This document shows, in pieces, positions 25,550-34,733 of a stretch of DNA of 64,000 bases. Every line of letters starts with the position of its first letter. Position 1 is the stretch's first letter. A program made the position numbers and the translations under genes. The notes below the pieces were generated by a model. That model did not search any database. It saw only the letters and a program-made list of their open reading frames with translations, and was not told the DNA's origin. Source of the DNA: Micromonospora pallida (GTDB lineage Bacteria; Actinomycetota; Actinomycetes; Mycobacteriales; Micromonosporaceae); NCBI RefSeq assembly GCF_900090325.1, contig NZ_FMHW01000002.1:5333001-5397000 (forward strand), read 5' to 3'.

Positions 25550-27251
25550 CGCCACCGCCGGGGTCGAGCGCGCGCTGAAGCGACTGGCGCAGGTCGACCG
25601 CCCCGAGGTGTGGACCAGCCTGCGTACCGCCGACAGCCTGCTCGCCGAGGCACAGGAACTCGACGCGCGGGCGGCGGACGGGGAGGCCCTGCCGCTGCTG
25701 GGCCTGACCGTGGCGGTCAAGGACAACATCGACGTGGCCGGGCAGCCGACGACCCTGGGCTGCCCGGGTGCCGCCTGGCAGCCCGACGTCGACGCGGACG
25801 CGGTGGCCCGGCTGCGCCGGGCCGGGGCGATCGTGCTGGGCAAGACCAACCTCGACCAGTTCGCGACCGGGCTGGTCGGCACCCGCAGCCCGTACGGGGT
25901 GGTCCGCAACGCCCACCGGCCCGAACTCGTCTCGGGCGGGTCCAGCTCCGGATCCGCCGTGGCGGTCGCGCTGGAGGTGACCGACCTGGCACTCGGCACC
26001 GACACCGCCGGCTCCGGTCGGGTCCCCGCCGCGCTCAACGGAATCGTGGGCGTGAAGCCGACCCTCGGTCTGGTGCCGACGACCGGCATGGCGGACGCCT
26101 GCCGGCCCTTCGACACCATCACCGTCTTCGGCCGCGACCTCGACACCGCCGTACGCGGCGTGCGGGTGATCACCGGACCGGGTGACCGGGACGGCCTCTC
26201 CCGCCGGTGGCCCACTGACGTACGGCTCGCCGCCGGGCCACGGCCGACCGTCGCGGTGCCGGACGAGGCCGGTCTGCGCGCGGTCGCCCCGGAGCTGCGT
26301 CCACTGTGGGACCAGGCGCTCGCCCGGCTCGCCACCGTCGCCGACCTGCGGGTGGTCGACGTGTCACCGTTGCTGGACGCGGCGCTGCTGCTCTACGAGG
26401 GCGCGATCGTCGCCGGACGCTACGCGGCGGCCGGCCGGTGGGTCGGCCCGACCGCCGAGGACGGCGTGCCCGGACTCGACCCGACCGTGGCGGGCATCGT
26501 GCGCGGGGCCCGCACCCCGGCGGGCTGGGAGTACGTACGCGACCGGGCCGCGCTCGACGACGCCCGCGCCCGGGCCGCCGAACTCCTGGCCGGCTGTACG
26601 GCGCTGGTGCTGCCCACGGCCCCGCTGCACCCCACCATCGCCGAGGTCGCGGCCGACCCGGTCGGCGTGAACAGCCGGATGGGCACATACACGAACTTCG
26701 TCAACCTGCTGGACCTCTGCGCGACGGCGGTACCGGCGGGCGAGAACGAGGCGGGCTCCTTCGGCATCTCCGTCATCGGTCGGGCCTTCGACGACCAGGT
26801 GTGCACCGACATCGCCGCGCGGTTCCTCGGCGTCGCCGCACCCTCGTGGGTGGACACCGAGGTCCCGTTGGCCGTGGTCGGTGCCCACCTGCGGGGCGGG
26901 CCGCTCCACCACGAACTCGTCGACCTCGGCGCCCGCTTCGGCGGCGACGTCACCACCGCGCCGTCCTACCGGCTCTACGCGCTGGACACCGAGCCACCGA
27001 AGCCCGGCCTGGTGGAGGTGGCCTCCGGCGGCGCCGAGATCGCCGGGGAGCTGTGGTGGCTCTCGCCGGGCGGGCTCGGTCGATTCCTGGCCGCCCTGCC
27101 CGCGCCGATGACCCTCGGCCGGGTACGGCTGGCCGACGGCCGGGACGTGGTCGGCTTCGGGTGTACGCCCGGGGCGCTGACCGGTGCCGAGGACATCACC
27201 GCCTTCGGCGGCTGGCGGGCGTACCAGCAGCGGGCCGGCAGCCCGGCGTGA
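25536..27251 (+). CDS. atzF: Allophanate hydrolase
   Basis: A 571-residue two-domain enzyme converting allophanate (N-carboxyurea) to ammonia and CO2. The amidase domain has LTVAVKDNIDVAGQPTT (Lys), LVSGGSSSGSAVAVALE (cis-Ser) and LGTDTAGSGRVPAALNG (nucleophile Ser). The C-terminal domain has GAHLRGGPLHHELVDLGA, YRLYAL, GFGCTPGALTGAEDI and FGGWRAY, as in AtzF/DUR1 C-domains. No urea carboxylase or cyanuric/biuret hydrolase is seen beside it. Its allophanate must therefore come from elsewhere or from one of the two upstream amidases acting on a ureido compound. GTG 25536 overlaps the regulator by 14 nt. Confidence 0.92.
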   Translation: MPPSNATAGVERALKRLAQVDRPEVWTSLRTADSLLAEAQELDARAADGEALPLLGLTVAVKDNIDVAGQPTTLGCPGAAWQPDVDADAVARLRRAGAIVLGKTNLDQFATGLVGTRSPYGVVRNAHRPELVSGGSSSGSAVAVALEVTDLALGTDTAGSGRVPAALNGIVGVKPTLGLVPTTGMADACRPFDTITVFGRDLDTAVRGVRVITGPGDRDGLSRRWPTDVRLAAGPRPTVAVPDEAGLRAVAPELRPLWDQALARLATVADLRVVDVSPLLDAALLLYEGAIVAGRYAAAGRWVGPTAEDGVPGLDPTVAGIVRGARTPAGWEYVRDRAALDDARARAAELLAGCTALVLPTAPLHPTIAEVAADPVGVNSRMGTYTNFVNLLDLCATAVPAGENEAGSFGISVIGRAFDDQVCTDIAARFLGVAAPSWVDTEVPLAVVGAHLRGGPLHHELVDLGARFGGDVTTAPSYRLYALDTEPPKPGLVEVASGGAEIAGELWWLSPGGLGRFLAALPAPMTLGRVRLADGRDVVGFGCTPGALTGAEDITAFGGWRAYQQRAGSPA

Positions 27252-27576
27252 GCCTCGACGGGTCCTCGCCTCCCTCGTCGAGCTCGCGAGCAGCCGGAGA
27301 TCGACGCCTGGCCCGGCCACCTGATCCGGCAGAACGACAGGCAGAACTTCCTGCGGGACACCCACTCCCGGGCATGGCGAACGTCACAGAACACTTCCGA
27401 CATCGCTCCGCTGAGCAGCGCAAACGTCGTCAGCCTCGGCAGTTGTCGTCGTCGACGAGCCCATTGCGGCACCGTGCCGCCGCCGCTACGAAACGTGCAG
27501 CTGACGTCATCGCCAGTGCCCGTTCACCCCCGATCGCGCAGCCGCGCCGATCACCCCCGAAGTGGAGCGAACCCCC
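27252..27576. other. Intergenic region between atzF and the subtilase
   Basis: 325 bp with no convincing gene. It holds a weak 7-bp hairpin (CTCGACG 27254 / CGTCGAG 27276) that may end the catabolic transcript, and two copies of TCACCCCCGA (27524 and 27551) upstream of the subtilase start. A GGAG at 27564 serves the subtilase. Confidence 0.4.
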
Positions 27577-30500
27577 ATGCGACAACGCCGTCTTCTGGCG
27601 TACGGCGCACTCGGCGCCACGCTGGCGACCGTACTGGTCGGAGTGCCACCCGCCGCCGCCCGCCCCACGGCGACCCCGTCGGCTCCGCCAGCGCTTTCGG
27701 CTCCGGCGGCCTCCCCGGCCGACGACCAGGAGCCCACGCGGAGGCTGACCTTGTTCACCGGCGACCGGGTCACCGTTCGCGGCAAGGAGGTGACCGTCGC
27801 GCCGCGTGAGGGCGTCCACTTCGTACGCCTCCAGCGGGACAGGGCCGACTACGTCATCCCGTCCGACGCCATCCCCCTGTTGAAGGCCGACCGGCTGGAC
27901 GAGCGGCTGTTCAACGTCACCGCCCTGCTCGAGTTCGGCTTCGACGAGCTGTCGTACCTGCCGTTGGTGGTCTCCGACGCGACCGCCGTGCGCGGCCTCG
28001 CCACCGGTCCGGAACTGGAGGCGGTGGACGGCTTCGCCACCAGGGTGCCGCGCACCGACCTGGCGAAGACCTGGCAGACCACGAAGTCCTCGCTGACCCG
28101 GGGCAAGATCTGGGCGGACGGTGTCCGCAAGTCCAGCCTGGACACCAGCGTGCCGATGATCGGCACCCCGGCCGCCTGGTCCGCCGGGTACGACGGCACC
28201 GGCGTGAAGGTCGCGGTGCTCGACAGCGGCATCGACGACACCCACCCGGACCTCGCCGGCAAGGTGGTGGCACGGCGCAACTTCATCCCCGAGATCGAGA
28301 GCGCCCTGGACCTCAACGGGCACGGCACCCACGTGTCGTCGACCATCGCCGGCAGCGGCGCCGCCTCCGGCGGGAAGTACAAGGGGGTGGCTCCCGGCGC
28401 GACCCTGCTCGACGGCAAGGTGTGCTGGAACGTGGAGGGCCGGGGCAGCTGCTCCGACTCGGCGATCCTGGCCGCGATGCAGTGGGCGGCCGAGTCCGGT
28501 GCCACCGTCGTCAACATGAGCCTGGGCACCCAGGACACCATCGGCGTCGACCCGCTGGAGCAGGCGGTCAACGACCTGACCGCCGAGTACGGCACGCTCT
28601 TCGTCGTCGCCGCCGGCAACTACAACGGCTGGCAGTTCCGGGTCGGATCGCCGTCGACGGCGGACGCGGCCCTGTCGGTGGCGAACTTCGACAAGGCCGG
28701 GGAGCTGAACTGGTCGTCGCTGCGCGGCCCGCGTATCGGTGACTTCGGCGTCAAGCCGGACATCGGCGGACCGGGCACCGAGATCACCGCCGCCCGGTCG
28801 CCCAGCGCCCTCGGCCACCTGCCGGCGGGGTCCTACTTCGCCGCCACCGGCACCTCCATGGCCGCTCCGCACGTGGCCGGCGCCGCCGCCCTGCTGGCGC
28901 AGGCCCACCCGGGCTGGCATGCCGCCCAGTTCAAGGAGGCGCTGATGGCGACGGCGTCACCGAACCCGGCGTACGACGTCTTCGCCCAGGGTGCCGGCTT
29001 CGTCGACGTGGCCAAGGCGTTGAGCCAGCCGGTCACCGTCACGCCGGCCTCGCTGAGCCTCGGCGTGCTCGAGTGGCCGCACACCGAGGACCCCACCGTG
29101 CGAACCATGACCTACCACAACCGGGGCGACCAGCCGGTGACGCTCGACCTGGCCCTGGACGGCGACGCGCCGGCGGGCCTGCTGACCCTGAGCGCGCGCA
29201 CCCTGACCGTCCCGGCCGGTGGTGACGCCACCGTCCAGGTCACCGTGGACGAGCGGGCGAGCACCTCGTACGGGCTGTACAAGGGGCGTCTGGTGGCCAC
29301 CGGCGGTGCCGTGAAGCTCCAGACGCCGTTCAGCGTCTACCACGAGGAGCCGGCGGCGGGCCTGAAGGTCTCTGCCATCGGCGCGGACGGGAACGCCCCC
29401 GCCACGGTGATGGTCGAGCTGGTCAACCCCGACCCGCAGAACTACGCCAGCCACACGTTCTACACGTCGAGCGCGTCGGTACGGGTGCCGCTGAACAGCT
29501 CCTGGCGGCTGTCGGCGTACATCGAGAACCCGGACGGCACGATCGCCCTGCTCACCCACAACAGGATCGTCGCCGACGCCGACCAGGAGGTGGTGCTCGA
29601 CGCGCGGAAGGCCCGACCGCTGGACATCACCGTGCCGGACACCCGGGCGCAGTCGCAGGACGCCTCGGTCATGGTGTTGCGCGGCGGCGACCGGCTGACG
29701 ACGTACGCGGGGGTCACGGGCGAGCTGGACACCATCCGCACCGCCGACGTCGGCCCGGCCGACCTGCCGGGCCTGGCCACCCAGGTGCACGCGGCCTTCC
29801 AGGGCCCGGCCCGGACCGACCGCGCGCCAGACGTCTACCAGTTGGGCTGGCGGATCAAGGGCTCCTTCATCACCGGTCTGGTCCGGCACGTCTCCCGGGG
29901 TGAGCTGGCCACGGTCGACGCCCAGTACGCGCAGAACGCGACCGGGGTGGCGGCGTCGCGTACCAACACCACGCCCGACCCGGACGTCAGCGGCGGCGGG
30001 CTCATGCTGACCAGCGAACTGCCGGCGGTGGCGACGCCGGGACGCCGTACCGAGTACTACAACGGCGCCGTGCAGTGGCGGTCCGTCGTCCGGGAGGAGA
30101 CCGTCGCCGGCGGTCTGTTGATCCTCGACCTGACGCACCCCCAGGCGGTCACCTACCAGCCCGGCCGCGACTACGTCGAGCGCTGGAACGGCGCGGTGCT
30201 CCAGACCACCCTGACCCCGCAGTACGGTTCCCCGCTCGTCACCCGGCAGGGCAACGCCGTACGGGCCAGCCTCACCGACTACGCCGACGGGGCCGGCCAC
30301 GTGGGTCTGCCGTACTCGATGACCAACCACCGCTTCACCCTGCACCGGGGCGACACGCTGGTGGGCGAGTACAACTACCTGTACGGCTCGTGGGAGGTGG
30401 CCGCCGAACCGACCACCTACCGGATGCGGTACGAGCTGGACCTGCCGGAGCCGTACCGGCTGTCCCGACGCCTGGAGACGGAGTGGACCTTCACCACCTC

Positions 30501-30837
30501 CGCCGCCCAGGAGGGCGCGCTGCCGCTCACCTCGATCGGGTTCCAGCCGGCGCTGGCGCTGGACAACAGCGCCCAGGCGGGCAAGAAGCTGGACATCCCG
30601 CTGACGTTTGCCCAGCAGGCGACCGCAGGCCGGATCACGTCGGCGGACGTGTCGGTGTCGTACGACGACGGCCGGACGTGGACCGCAGTCCGGACGACGG
30701 AGAAGCACGGGCAGTACACCGCCACGGTGCAACACCCGAAGGGCACCTCAGGCTTCGTGTCGCTGCGGGCCACCGCCGTCGACAGCGCGGGGAACACCGT
30801 CACCACCACCGTCTACCGGGCCTACCAGCTCCGGTAG
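27577..30837 (+). CDS. Large secreted subtilisin-like serine protease (S8)
   Basis: A 1086-residue exported protease. The signal peptide is MRQRRLLAYGALGATLATVL to PPAAARP. A propeptide of about 180 residues precedes the catalytic domain with Asp in VAVLDSGIDDTHPDL, His in DLNGHGTHVSSTIAG, oxyanion Asn in FVVAAGNYNGW and Ser in ATGTSMAAPHVAGAAALL. The roughly 500 residues after the catalytic domain are beta-rich (fibronectin/Ig-like), as in actinomycete secreted subtilases. ATG 27577 is preferred over GTG 27562 because it begins the signal peptide and has GGAG 10 nt upstream. It ends before a strong hairpin. The likely role is extracellular protein degradation. Confidence 0.92.
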   Translation: MRQRRLLAYGALGATLATVLVGVPPAAARPTATPSAPPALSAPAASPADDQEPTRRLTLFTGDRVTVRGKEVTVAPREGVHFVRLQRDRADYVIPSDAIPLLKADRLDERLFNVTALLEFGFDELSYLPLVVSDATAVRGLATGPELEAVDGFATRVPRTDLAKTWQTTKSSLTRGKIWADGVRKSSLDTSVPMIGTPAAWSAGYDGTGVKVAVLDSGIDDTHPDLAGKVVARRNFIPEIESALDLNGHGTHVSSTIAGSGAASGGKYKGVAPGATLLDGKVCWNVEGRGSCSDSAILAAMQWAAESGATVVNMSLGTQDTIGVDPLEQAVNDLTAEYGTLFVVAAGNYNGWQFRVGSPSTADAALSVANFDKAGELNWSSLRGPRIGDFGVKPDIGGPGTEITAARSPSALGHLPAGSYFAATGTSMAAPHVAGAAALLAQAHPGWHAAQFKEALMATASPNPAYDVFAQGAGFVDVAKALSQPVTVTPASLSLGVLEWPHTEDPTVRTMTYHNRGDQPVTLDLALDGDAPAGLLTLSARTLTVPAGGDATVQVTVDERASTSYGLYKGRLVATGGAVKLQTPFSVYHEEPAAGLKVSAIGADGNAPATVMVELVNPDPQNYASHTFYTSSASVRVPLNSSWRLSAYIENPDGTIALLTHNRIVADADQEVVLDARKARPLDITVPDTRAQSQDASVMVLRGGDRLTTYAGVTGELDTIRTADVGPADLPGLATQVHAAFQGPARTDRAPDVYQLGWRIKGSFITGLVRHVSRGELATVDAQYAQNATGVAASRTNTTPDPDVSGGGLMLTSELPAVATPGRRTEYYNGAVQWRSVVREETVAGGLLILDLTHPQAVTYQPGRDYVERWNGAVLQTTLTPQYGSPLVTRQGNAVRASLTDYADGAGHVGLPYSMTNHRFTLHRGDTLVGEYNYLYGSWEVAAEPTTYRMRYELDLPEPYRLSRRLETEWTFTTSAAQEGALPLTSIGFQPALALDNSAQAGKKLDIPLTFAQQATAGRITSADVSVSYDDGRTWTAVRTTEKHGQYTATVQHPKGTSGFVSLRATAVDSAGNTVTTTVYRAYQLR

Positions 30838-30852
30838 CCAGGCGTGGACACG

Positions 30853-30881
30853 CGGGGCCGGGCACGCGCTGCCCGGCCCCG
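30853..30881 (+). terminator. Strong hairpin terminator after the subtilase
   Basis: Perfect 12-bp stem CGGGGCCGGGCA (30853-30864) / TGCCCGGCCCCG (30870-30881) with a 5-nt loop, 15 nt after the stop. Confidence 0.7.
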
Positions 30882-30919
30882 CCGTTCATAGGTCCGGGCC
30901 TCGCGCATCCACTGGTCCC

Positions 30920-31129
30920 GGGCCCGCCGTTCACGAGGCCGGGCCCGCCGTTCACGAGGCCGGGCCCGCCGTTCACGAGGCCGGGCCCGCCGTTCACGAG
31001 GCCGGGCCCGCCGTTCACGAGGCCGGGCCCGCCGTTCACGAGGCCGGGCCCGCCGTTCACGAGGCCGGGCCCGCCGTTCACGAGGCCGGGCCCGCCGTTC
31101 ACGAGGCCGGGCCCGCCGTTCACGAGGCC
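30920..31129. repeat. Minisatellite: ten perfect 21-bp tandem repeats
   Basis: Ten identical head-to-tail copies of a 21-bp unit that opens GGGCCCGCCG and continues TTCACGAGGCC. Degenerate copies flank both ends (GCCGTTCATAGG near 30880, GCGTTCACGAGAC near 31131). It sits between convergent genes. Because 21 is divisible by three, both strands stay open (PPFTRPG and VNGGPGL heptapeptides), but no start with a ribosome site drives them. Every unit holds the GGGCCC palindrome, and the period equals two helical turns. Not CRISPR: there are no spacers. Confidence 0.95.
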
Positions 31130-31136
31130 CGCGCGT

Positions 31137-33482
31137 TCACGAGACTCGGCGATCCGTCGGCGAACCGAGCCCGGCGAGCCGGCCGAGCGCCTGGTCCGCC
31201 AGGTCTGCCGGCCCGACGCGGCGGGCGATACGGACCGCCCGGCGCAGCTCGCCCCGGGCCTCGTCGACCCGGCCCAGCCGGACGAGCGCGCTACCCAGCC
31301 CGTACCGGCACCGCGCCTCGCTCTGCCGTACCCCGGCCCGTTGCAGCGGGGGCAGCGCCACCCGGAAGCTGGTCGCGGCCGTCGCCCAGCGTCGCAACGC
31401 CAGCAGGCTCAGGCCGACGTTCAGATGCAGGTGACCGGCGGTCAGGTCGACGACCTGCGGAGACGGCGCGCGGGCCGGATCGGCGAGCAGCGTTTCCAAC
31501 CGCTGGTACTGCTCGATGGCCTCCCGGTGCCGGCCGGCCTGGGCGAGGCTGCCGGCCAGCAGGGACAGTCCCTGCGCGTACCCGTCCCAGTCCCCGGCGG
31601 CGTCGAACAACGGCAGCGCCTGCCCGGCCGCCGCCTGCGCCCGCGTGGCGTCGCCCCGGCGCCGGGCCGCGGACCCGAGGTACGTCCACGCCCAGCCCTG
31701 CTGGCTGGCGTCACCCACGGCGGCGGCCAGCCGCAGCGCCTCCCGGGCGGGTGCCTCCGCCAGGTCGGGACGCAGGAGGCAGGCGGTGTACACCCACGAG
31801 ACGTAGTTCAGGTGGACGGCCTGGTTGCGCGGGTCGCCGAGCGCCTCGGCCGAGGCCGCCGACATCTGGTACACCTCCAGCCAGTTCCCCCAGTGCGTCC
31901 AGCGGTCGGAGAACCAGTGCATGGCGTCAGCGACGGTCATCACCTCGGCGTGCCGGCCGGCGGCGAAGGCGGCCCGCAGTGCACCGAGCCAGTTCAGGCC
32001 CTCCTGCTGGATCCAGCGTCTGGCTTCCTCGGCGGAGGCCGGTCTTCCGCCAGCTCCACCGGCGTACGCCGGCTCGAACCACTGCCCGGCGGCGACCGCG
32101 GTGTCGAGCAACCAGGTGACCACCCGGTCCTCGACGCGCCGCCGGTCCGCCACGGTCTCCTCGGCGGCCAGGCGGGCCCGAGCGAACAACCGCATGAGGT
32201 CGTGGAAGCGGTAGCGTCCGTCGGTGGCCGGCTGGAGCAGCCCGAGTTCGGCCAACTCCTCCAGGGCCGCCTCGGTCTCCCGGACACCCAGGCCGGTCGC
32301 CTGGGCGGCCAACTCCGAACCGACGTCCGGGCCGGGAATCAGGGACAGCCGCCGGAACGTACGGGCGGCGGCCGGGGACAGTTGCCGGTAGGAGAGCATG
32401 AACGGCGCCGCGACCTGGAGGTCCCCGGCGACCAGCAGGTCGAGCCGGTCGTCCTGGTCGGCCAGCCGGCACAACAGGTACTCGATGCTCCAGTCCGGAC
32501 GGCTGAGCAGACGGTTGCCGGCAATCCGCAGCGCCAGCGGCAGGTGTCCGCACGCCTGCGCGAGACCGAGCAGCATGTCGTCCGGCTCGGCGGCGGCGCG
32601 GTCCGGTCCGATGATCCGTTGCAGGAGGGCGACCGCCTCACCTCGGGTGAGAGCCGGCAGGACGAGCCGGTCGACCGCTTCCAGGCCGGCCAGCCCGCGT
32701 CGGCTGGTGATGATCGTCATCGTGCTCCCGGCACCCGGCAACAGCGGGCGGACCTGCGCCTCGTCCGCGGCGTTGTCGAACAGGAGCAGGCTGCGCCGCT
32801 CGCGCAGCAGTGCCCGGTACAGGGCGCTGCGGGCGTGCTCGTCGCCGGGCACCCGGGCTTCCTCCACGCCCAACGTGGTCAGCAGGCGAAGCAGGAGGTC
32901 GTTCGGGCGGGGCGGATCGGGGTCCAGGCCGCGCAGGTCGATGAAGAGCACACCGCCCGGGAAGGACTCGGCGTACCGGGTGGCGGCCTGCACCATGAGC
33001 GCCGTCTTGCCCAGGCCGGGCGGCCCGGAGACGACCGCGACCACCGGAGCACCCTGCCGGTCGGGGTGTTCGGCGCTGCGCGCGACGAGGTCGCCGAGCC
33101 AGCCCAGTTCGCCGTGCCGGCCGGTGAAGTCCGCGACGGTCCGTGGCGGCGCCAACGCCGACGCCGTCGCCGGCACACGACGGCCGGCTCTGGCGGCCTC
33201 CCGTAGCGCGGCAGCCGAGTTGTCCGGCAGGTCCAGTGCCCGCACGATTGCCTCGACGGTCCGCCGCTGCGGCACCCGGCTCCGGCCGCGTTCCATGTCG
33301 CTGATCGCCCGGACGCTGACGCCCGACGCCGCAGCCAACTCCTCGATCGTCAGGCCGGCGTCGGTGCGGTGCCGGCGCAGCAGCCCGCCGAGGCGGTTCG
33401 ACTCGGGCGTCGACTGGTCGGCCCGGTCGGGCGGGACCGGCGCCTGACCGTCCGGTACCGGGCGGCCACCGGGAGCGCCCAT
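31137..33482 (-). CDS. XRE-NB-ARC-TPR (AfsR-like STAND) transcriptional regulator
   Basis: A 781-residue signal-transduction ATPase. It starts MGAPGGRPVPDGQAP, then has an XRE helix-turn-helix (LGGLLRRHRTDAGLTIEELA, SVRAISDMERGRS), an NB-ARC core with Walker A GPPGLGKTALMVQAATRY, Walker B-like RSLLLFDNAADEAQ and GHLPLALRIAG, a winged-helix part (LSLIPGPDVG), and C-terminal TPR helices (LGSAARRRGDATRAQAAAGQ, ALVRLGRVDEARGELRRAV). Family members oligomerise on ATP and a ligand to control secondary metabolism or stress genes. It lacks a SARP/BTAD activation domain. The stop lies 7 bp from the minisatellite. The ATG at 33482 has only weak ribosome signals. Confidence 0.85.
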   Translation of the reverse strand: MGAPGGRPVPDGQAPVPPDRADQSTPESNRLGGLLRRHRTDAGLTIEELAAASGVSVRAISDMERGRSRVPQRRTVEAIVRALDLPDNSAAALREAARAGRRVPATASALAPPRTVADFTGRHGELGWLGDLVARSAEHPDRQGAPVVAVVSGPPGLGKTALMVQAATRYAESFPGGVLFIDLRGLDPDPPRPNDLLLRLLTTLGVEEARVPGDEHARSALYRALLRERRSLLLFDNAADEAQVRPLLPGAGSTMTIITSRRGLAGLEAVDRLVLPALTRGEAVALLQRIIGPDRAAAEPDDMLLGLAQACGHLPLALRIAGNRLLSRPDWSIEYLLCRLADQDDRLDLLVAGDLQVAAPFMLSYRQLSPAAARTFRRLSLIPGPDVGSELAAQATGLGVRETEAALEELAELGLLQPATDGRYRFHDLMRLFARARLAAEETVADRRRVEDRVVTWLLDTAVAAGQWFEPAYAGGAGGRPASAEEARRWIQQEGLNWLGALRAAFAAGRHAEVMTVADAMHWFSDRWTHWGNWLEVYQMSAASAEALGDPRNQAVHLNYVSWVYTACLLRPDLAEAPAREALRLAAAVGDASQQGWAWTYLGSAARRRGDATRAQAAAGQALPLFDAAGDWDGYAQGLSLLAGSLAQAGRHREAIEQYQRLETLLADPARAPSPQVVDLTAGHLHLNVGLSLLALRRWATAATSFRVALPPLQRAGVRQSEARCRYGLGSALVRLGRVDEARGELRRAVRIARRVGPADLADQALGRLAGLGSPTDRRVS

Positions 33483-33599
33483 CAGTCCGGCAGCAGGGTC
33501 GCCCCACGGCCACGGGCCACCTGCTCCGGGCCGGCCGAGTCGATCACCTGCGGCATGCGCCCGATCATGCCACGCTCCCCGGTTCAGGCGGCACCCCTG

Positions 33600-34136
33600 A
33601 TGAACAGGCAGTTCGTGGCAGACAGCGTCTACCGTCAGCCCGTGCTCGATCCCACAACTGTCTTCGACGGTTCCGGCCCGATGGAGGCCCCGGTCACCGA
33701 CGCGGCTCTGCGCGCGGTGGAGGCGCAGCTTGGACACAAGCTGCCTACCGCGTACGTCGACCTGGCCCGTCGGCACAACGGCGGCTCGTTTGCCCGTGAC
33801 GCCCATCCGGCACCCAACCGAACCTCCTGGGCTGAGGACCACGTTGGCGTATACGCGCTGGCGGCGATCGGTCGAACTGCTCCGTTCAGCCTCTGCGGCG
33901 AGTTCGGCAGCGCATTCTGGGTAGCGGAATGGGGCTACCCCGACATCGGCATCTACATCGCCGACTGCCCGTCTGCGGGTCACGACATGATTGCCCTCGA
34001 CTACCGCTCGCCTGGGGAGCCGGTCGTCGTACACGTCGACCAGGAATGGAACTATCAGATCACCGTCCTCGCCCCCGATTTCGAGACCTTCGTGACCGGC
34101 CTCGTCGACGGATCCGACTACGACGTTGACGACTGA
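33600..34136 (+). CDS. SMI1/KNR4 (SUKH) family protein
   Basis: A 178-residue cytoplasmic protein with the SUKH fold: VTDAALRAVEAQLGHKLPTA, YVDLARRHNGGSF, FWVAEWGYPDIGIYIADCPS, GHDMIALDYRSPGEPVVVHV and NYQITVLAPDFETFVTGLV. In bacteria SUKH proteins are often immunity proteins for contact-dependent or polymorphic toxins, though many stand alone. No cognate nuclease toxin is adjacent; the nearest export locus is the type VII-like cluster 1.2 kb away. The start is ATG 33600 or GTG 33642, neither with a clear ribosome site. Confidence 0.8.
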   Translation: MNRQFVADSVYRQPVLDPTTVFDGSGPMEAPVTDAALRAVEAQLGHKLPTAYVDLARRHNGGSFARDAHPAPNRTSWAEDHVGVYALAAIGRTAPFSLCGEFGSAFWVAEWGYPDIGIYIADCPSAGHDMIALDYRSPGEPVVVHVDQEWNYQITVLAPDFETFVTGLVDGSDYDVDD

Positions 34137-34207
34137 TCGCCAGGTCCGCGACGAGGCAGCCTGCGGCCTCAGCCCTGGACCGACTGCCAGGGTCCGGTCG
34201 GTTCCCG

Positions 34208-34648
34208 CTACGTCCGGAGTCGGCTGGCTATCGCGTGGACCAGGACGACCACCCAGCCGATCGCGGCAAGCGCGCCGGCCACGGCAAGCCCGGTGAAGAG
34301 CAGCCAGGTGCTGCCGCCCTGGGCGGCGAAGACACCCCTGCGGGCGCCGGTGTCGCGGGCCGCCACGGTGGCCCCCGAGGTCAGTTCATCCGGCCCGTCG
34401 TAGACGATGACGTCGCTGCGCGTCGTCCCGCCCCCGTCCGGGACGAAGTCGCCGTACCAGTTGCAGTTGCGGCCGCACGTCTCGTAGCGCGCGATGAATG
34501 TGCCCGCCGTGCCGTCACCGGCCTTCGCCTGCCAGGCCGCAGCGACGTCGGGTATGGCAAGGCTCAGCCCGAGGAGGGCGAAAAAGGGCAGCCCGACCCA
34601 GAGCAGGAACTTCATCCCCCAGCCAGCTGTCCCATTCGCCACGAGCAC
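34208..34648 (-). CDS. Small membrane protein, DUF3592-like layout
   Basis: A 146-residue protein with a transmembrane helix near the N-terminus (FLLWVGLPFFALLGLSLAI), an extracytoplasmic middle of about 70 residues with two cysteines (YETCGRNCNWYGDF) and a second helix at the C-terminus (WLLFTGLAVAGALAAIGWVV) ending SRLRT. That layout resembles DUF3592-type proteins, but I cannot confirm the family. The start is GTG 34648; ATG 34615 is an alternative. No operon partner. Confidence 0.65.
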   Translation of the reverse strand: MLVANGTAGWGMKFLLWVGLPFFALLGLSLAIPDVAAAWQAKAGDGTAGTFIARYETCGRNCNWYGDFVPDGGGTTRSDVIVYDGPDELTSGATVAARDTGARRGVFAAQGGSTWLLFTGLAVAGALAAIGWVVVLVHAIASRLRT

Positions 34649-34733
34649 ACCGTAACGAGACCGGTCCAGCTACCCGCCGCGCGCACCGCCCTCGCCGGCT
34701 CACCTCCCGCTCTACGACAATCGCAACATCGAG

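Noticed and set aside
30800..31123. Open minus-strand frame of VNGGPGL heptapeptides across the minisatellite, and matching plus-strand PPFTRPG frame
   Set aside because: Openness follows from a repeat length divisible by three; there is no ribosome site or start context, and it runs into flanking genes.
30920..31129. CRISPR array
   Set aside because: Units are directly abutting and identical with no spacers, and there are no cas genes; it is a minisatellite.
30075..33206. 1043-codon plus-strand frame spanning the subtilase end, minisatellite and STAND regulator
   Set aside because: It crosses a strong terminator and repeats, and is antisense to the regulator; no recognisable domain.
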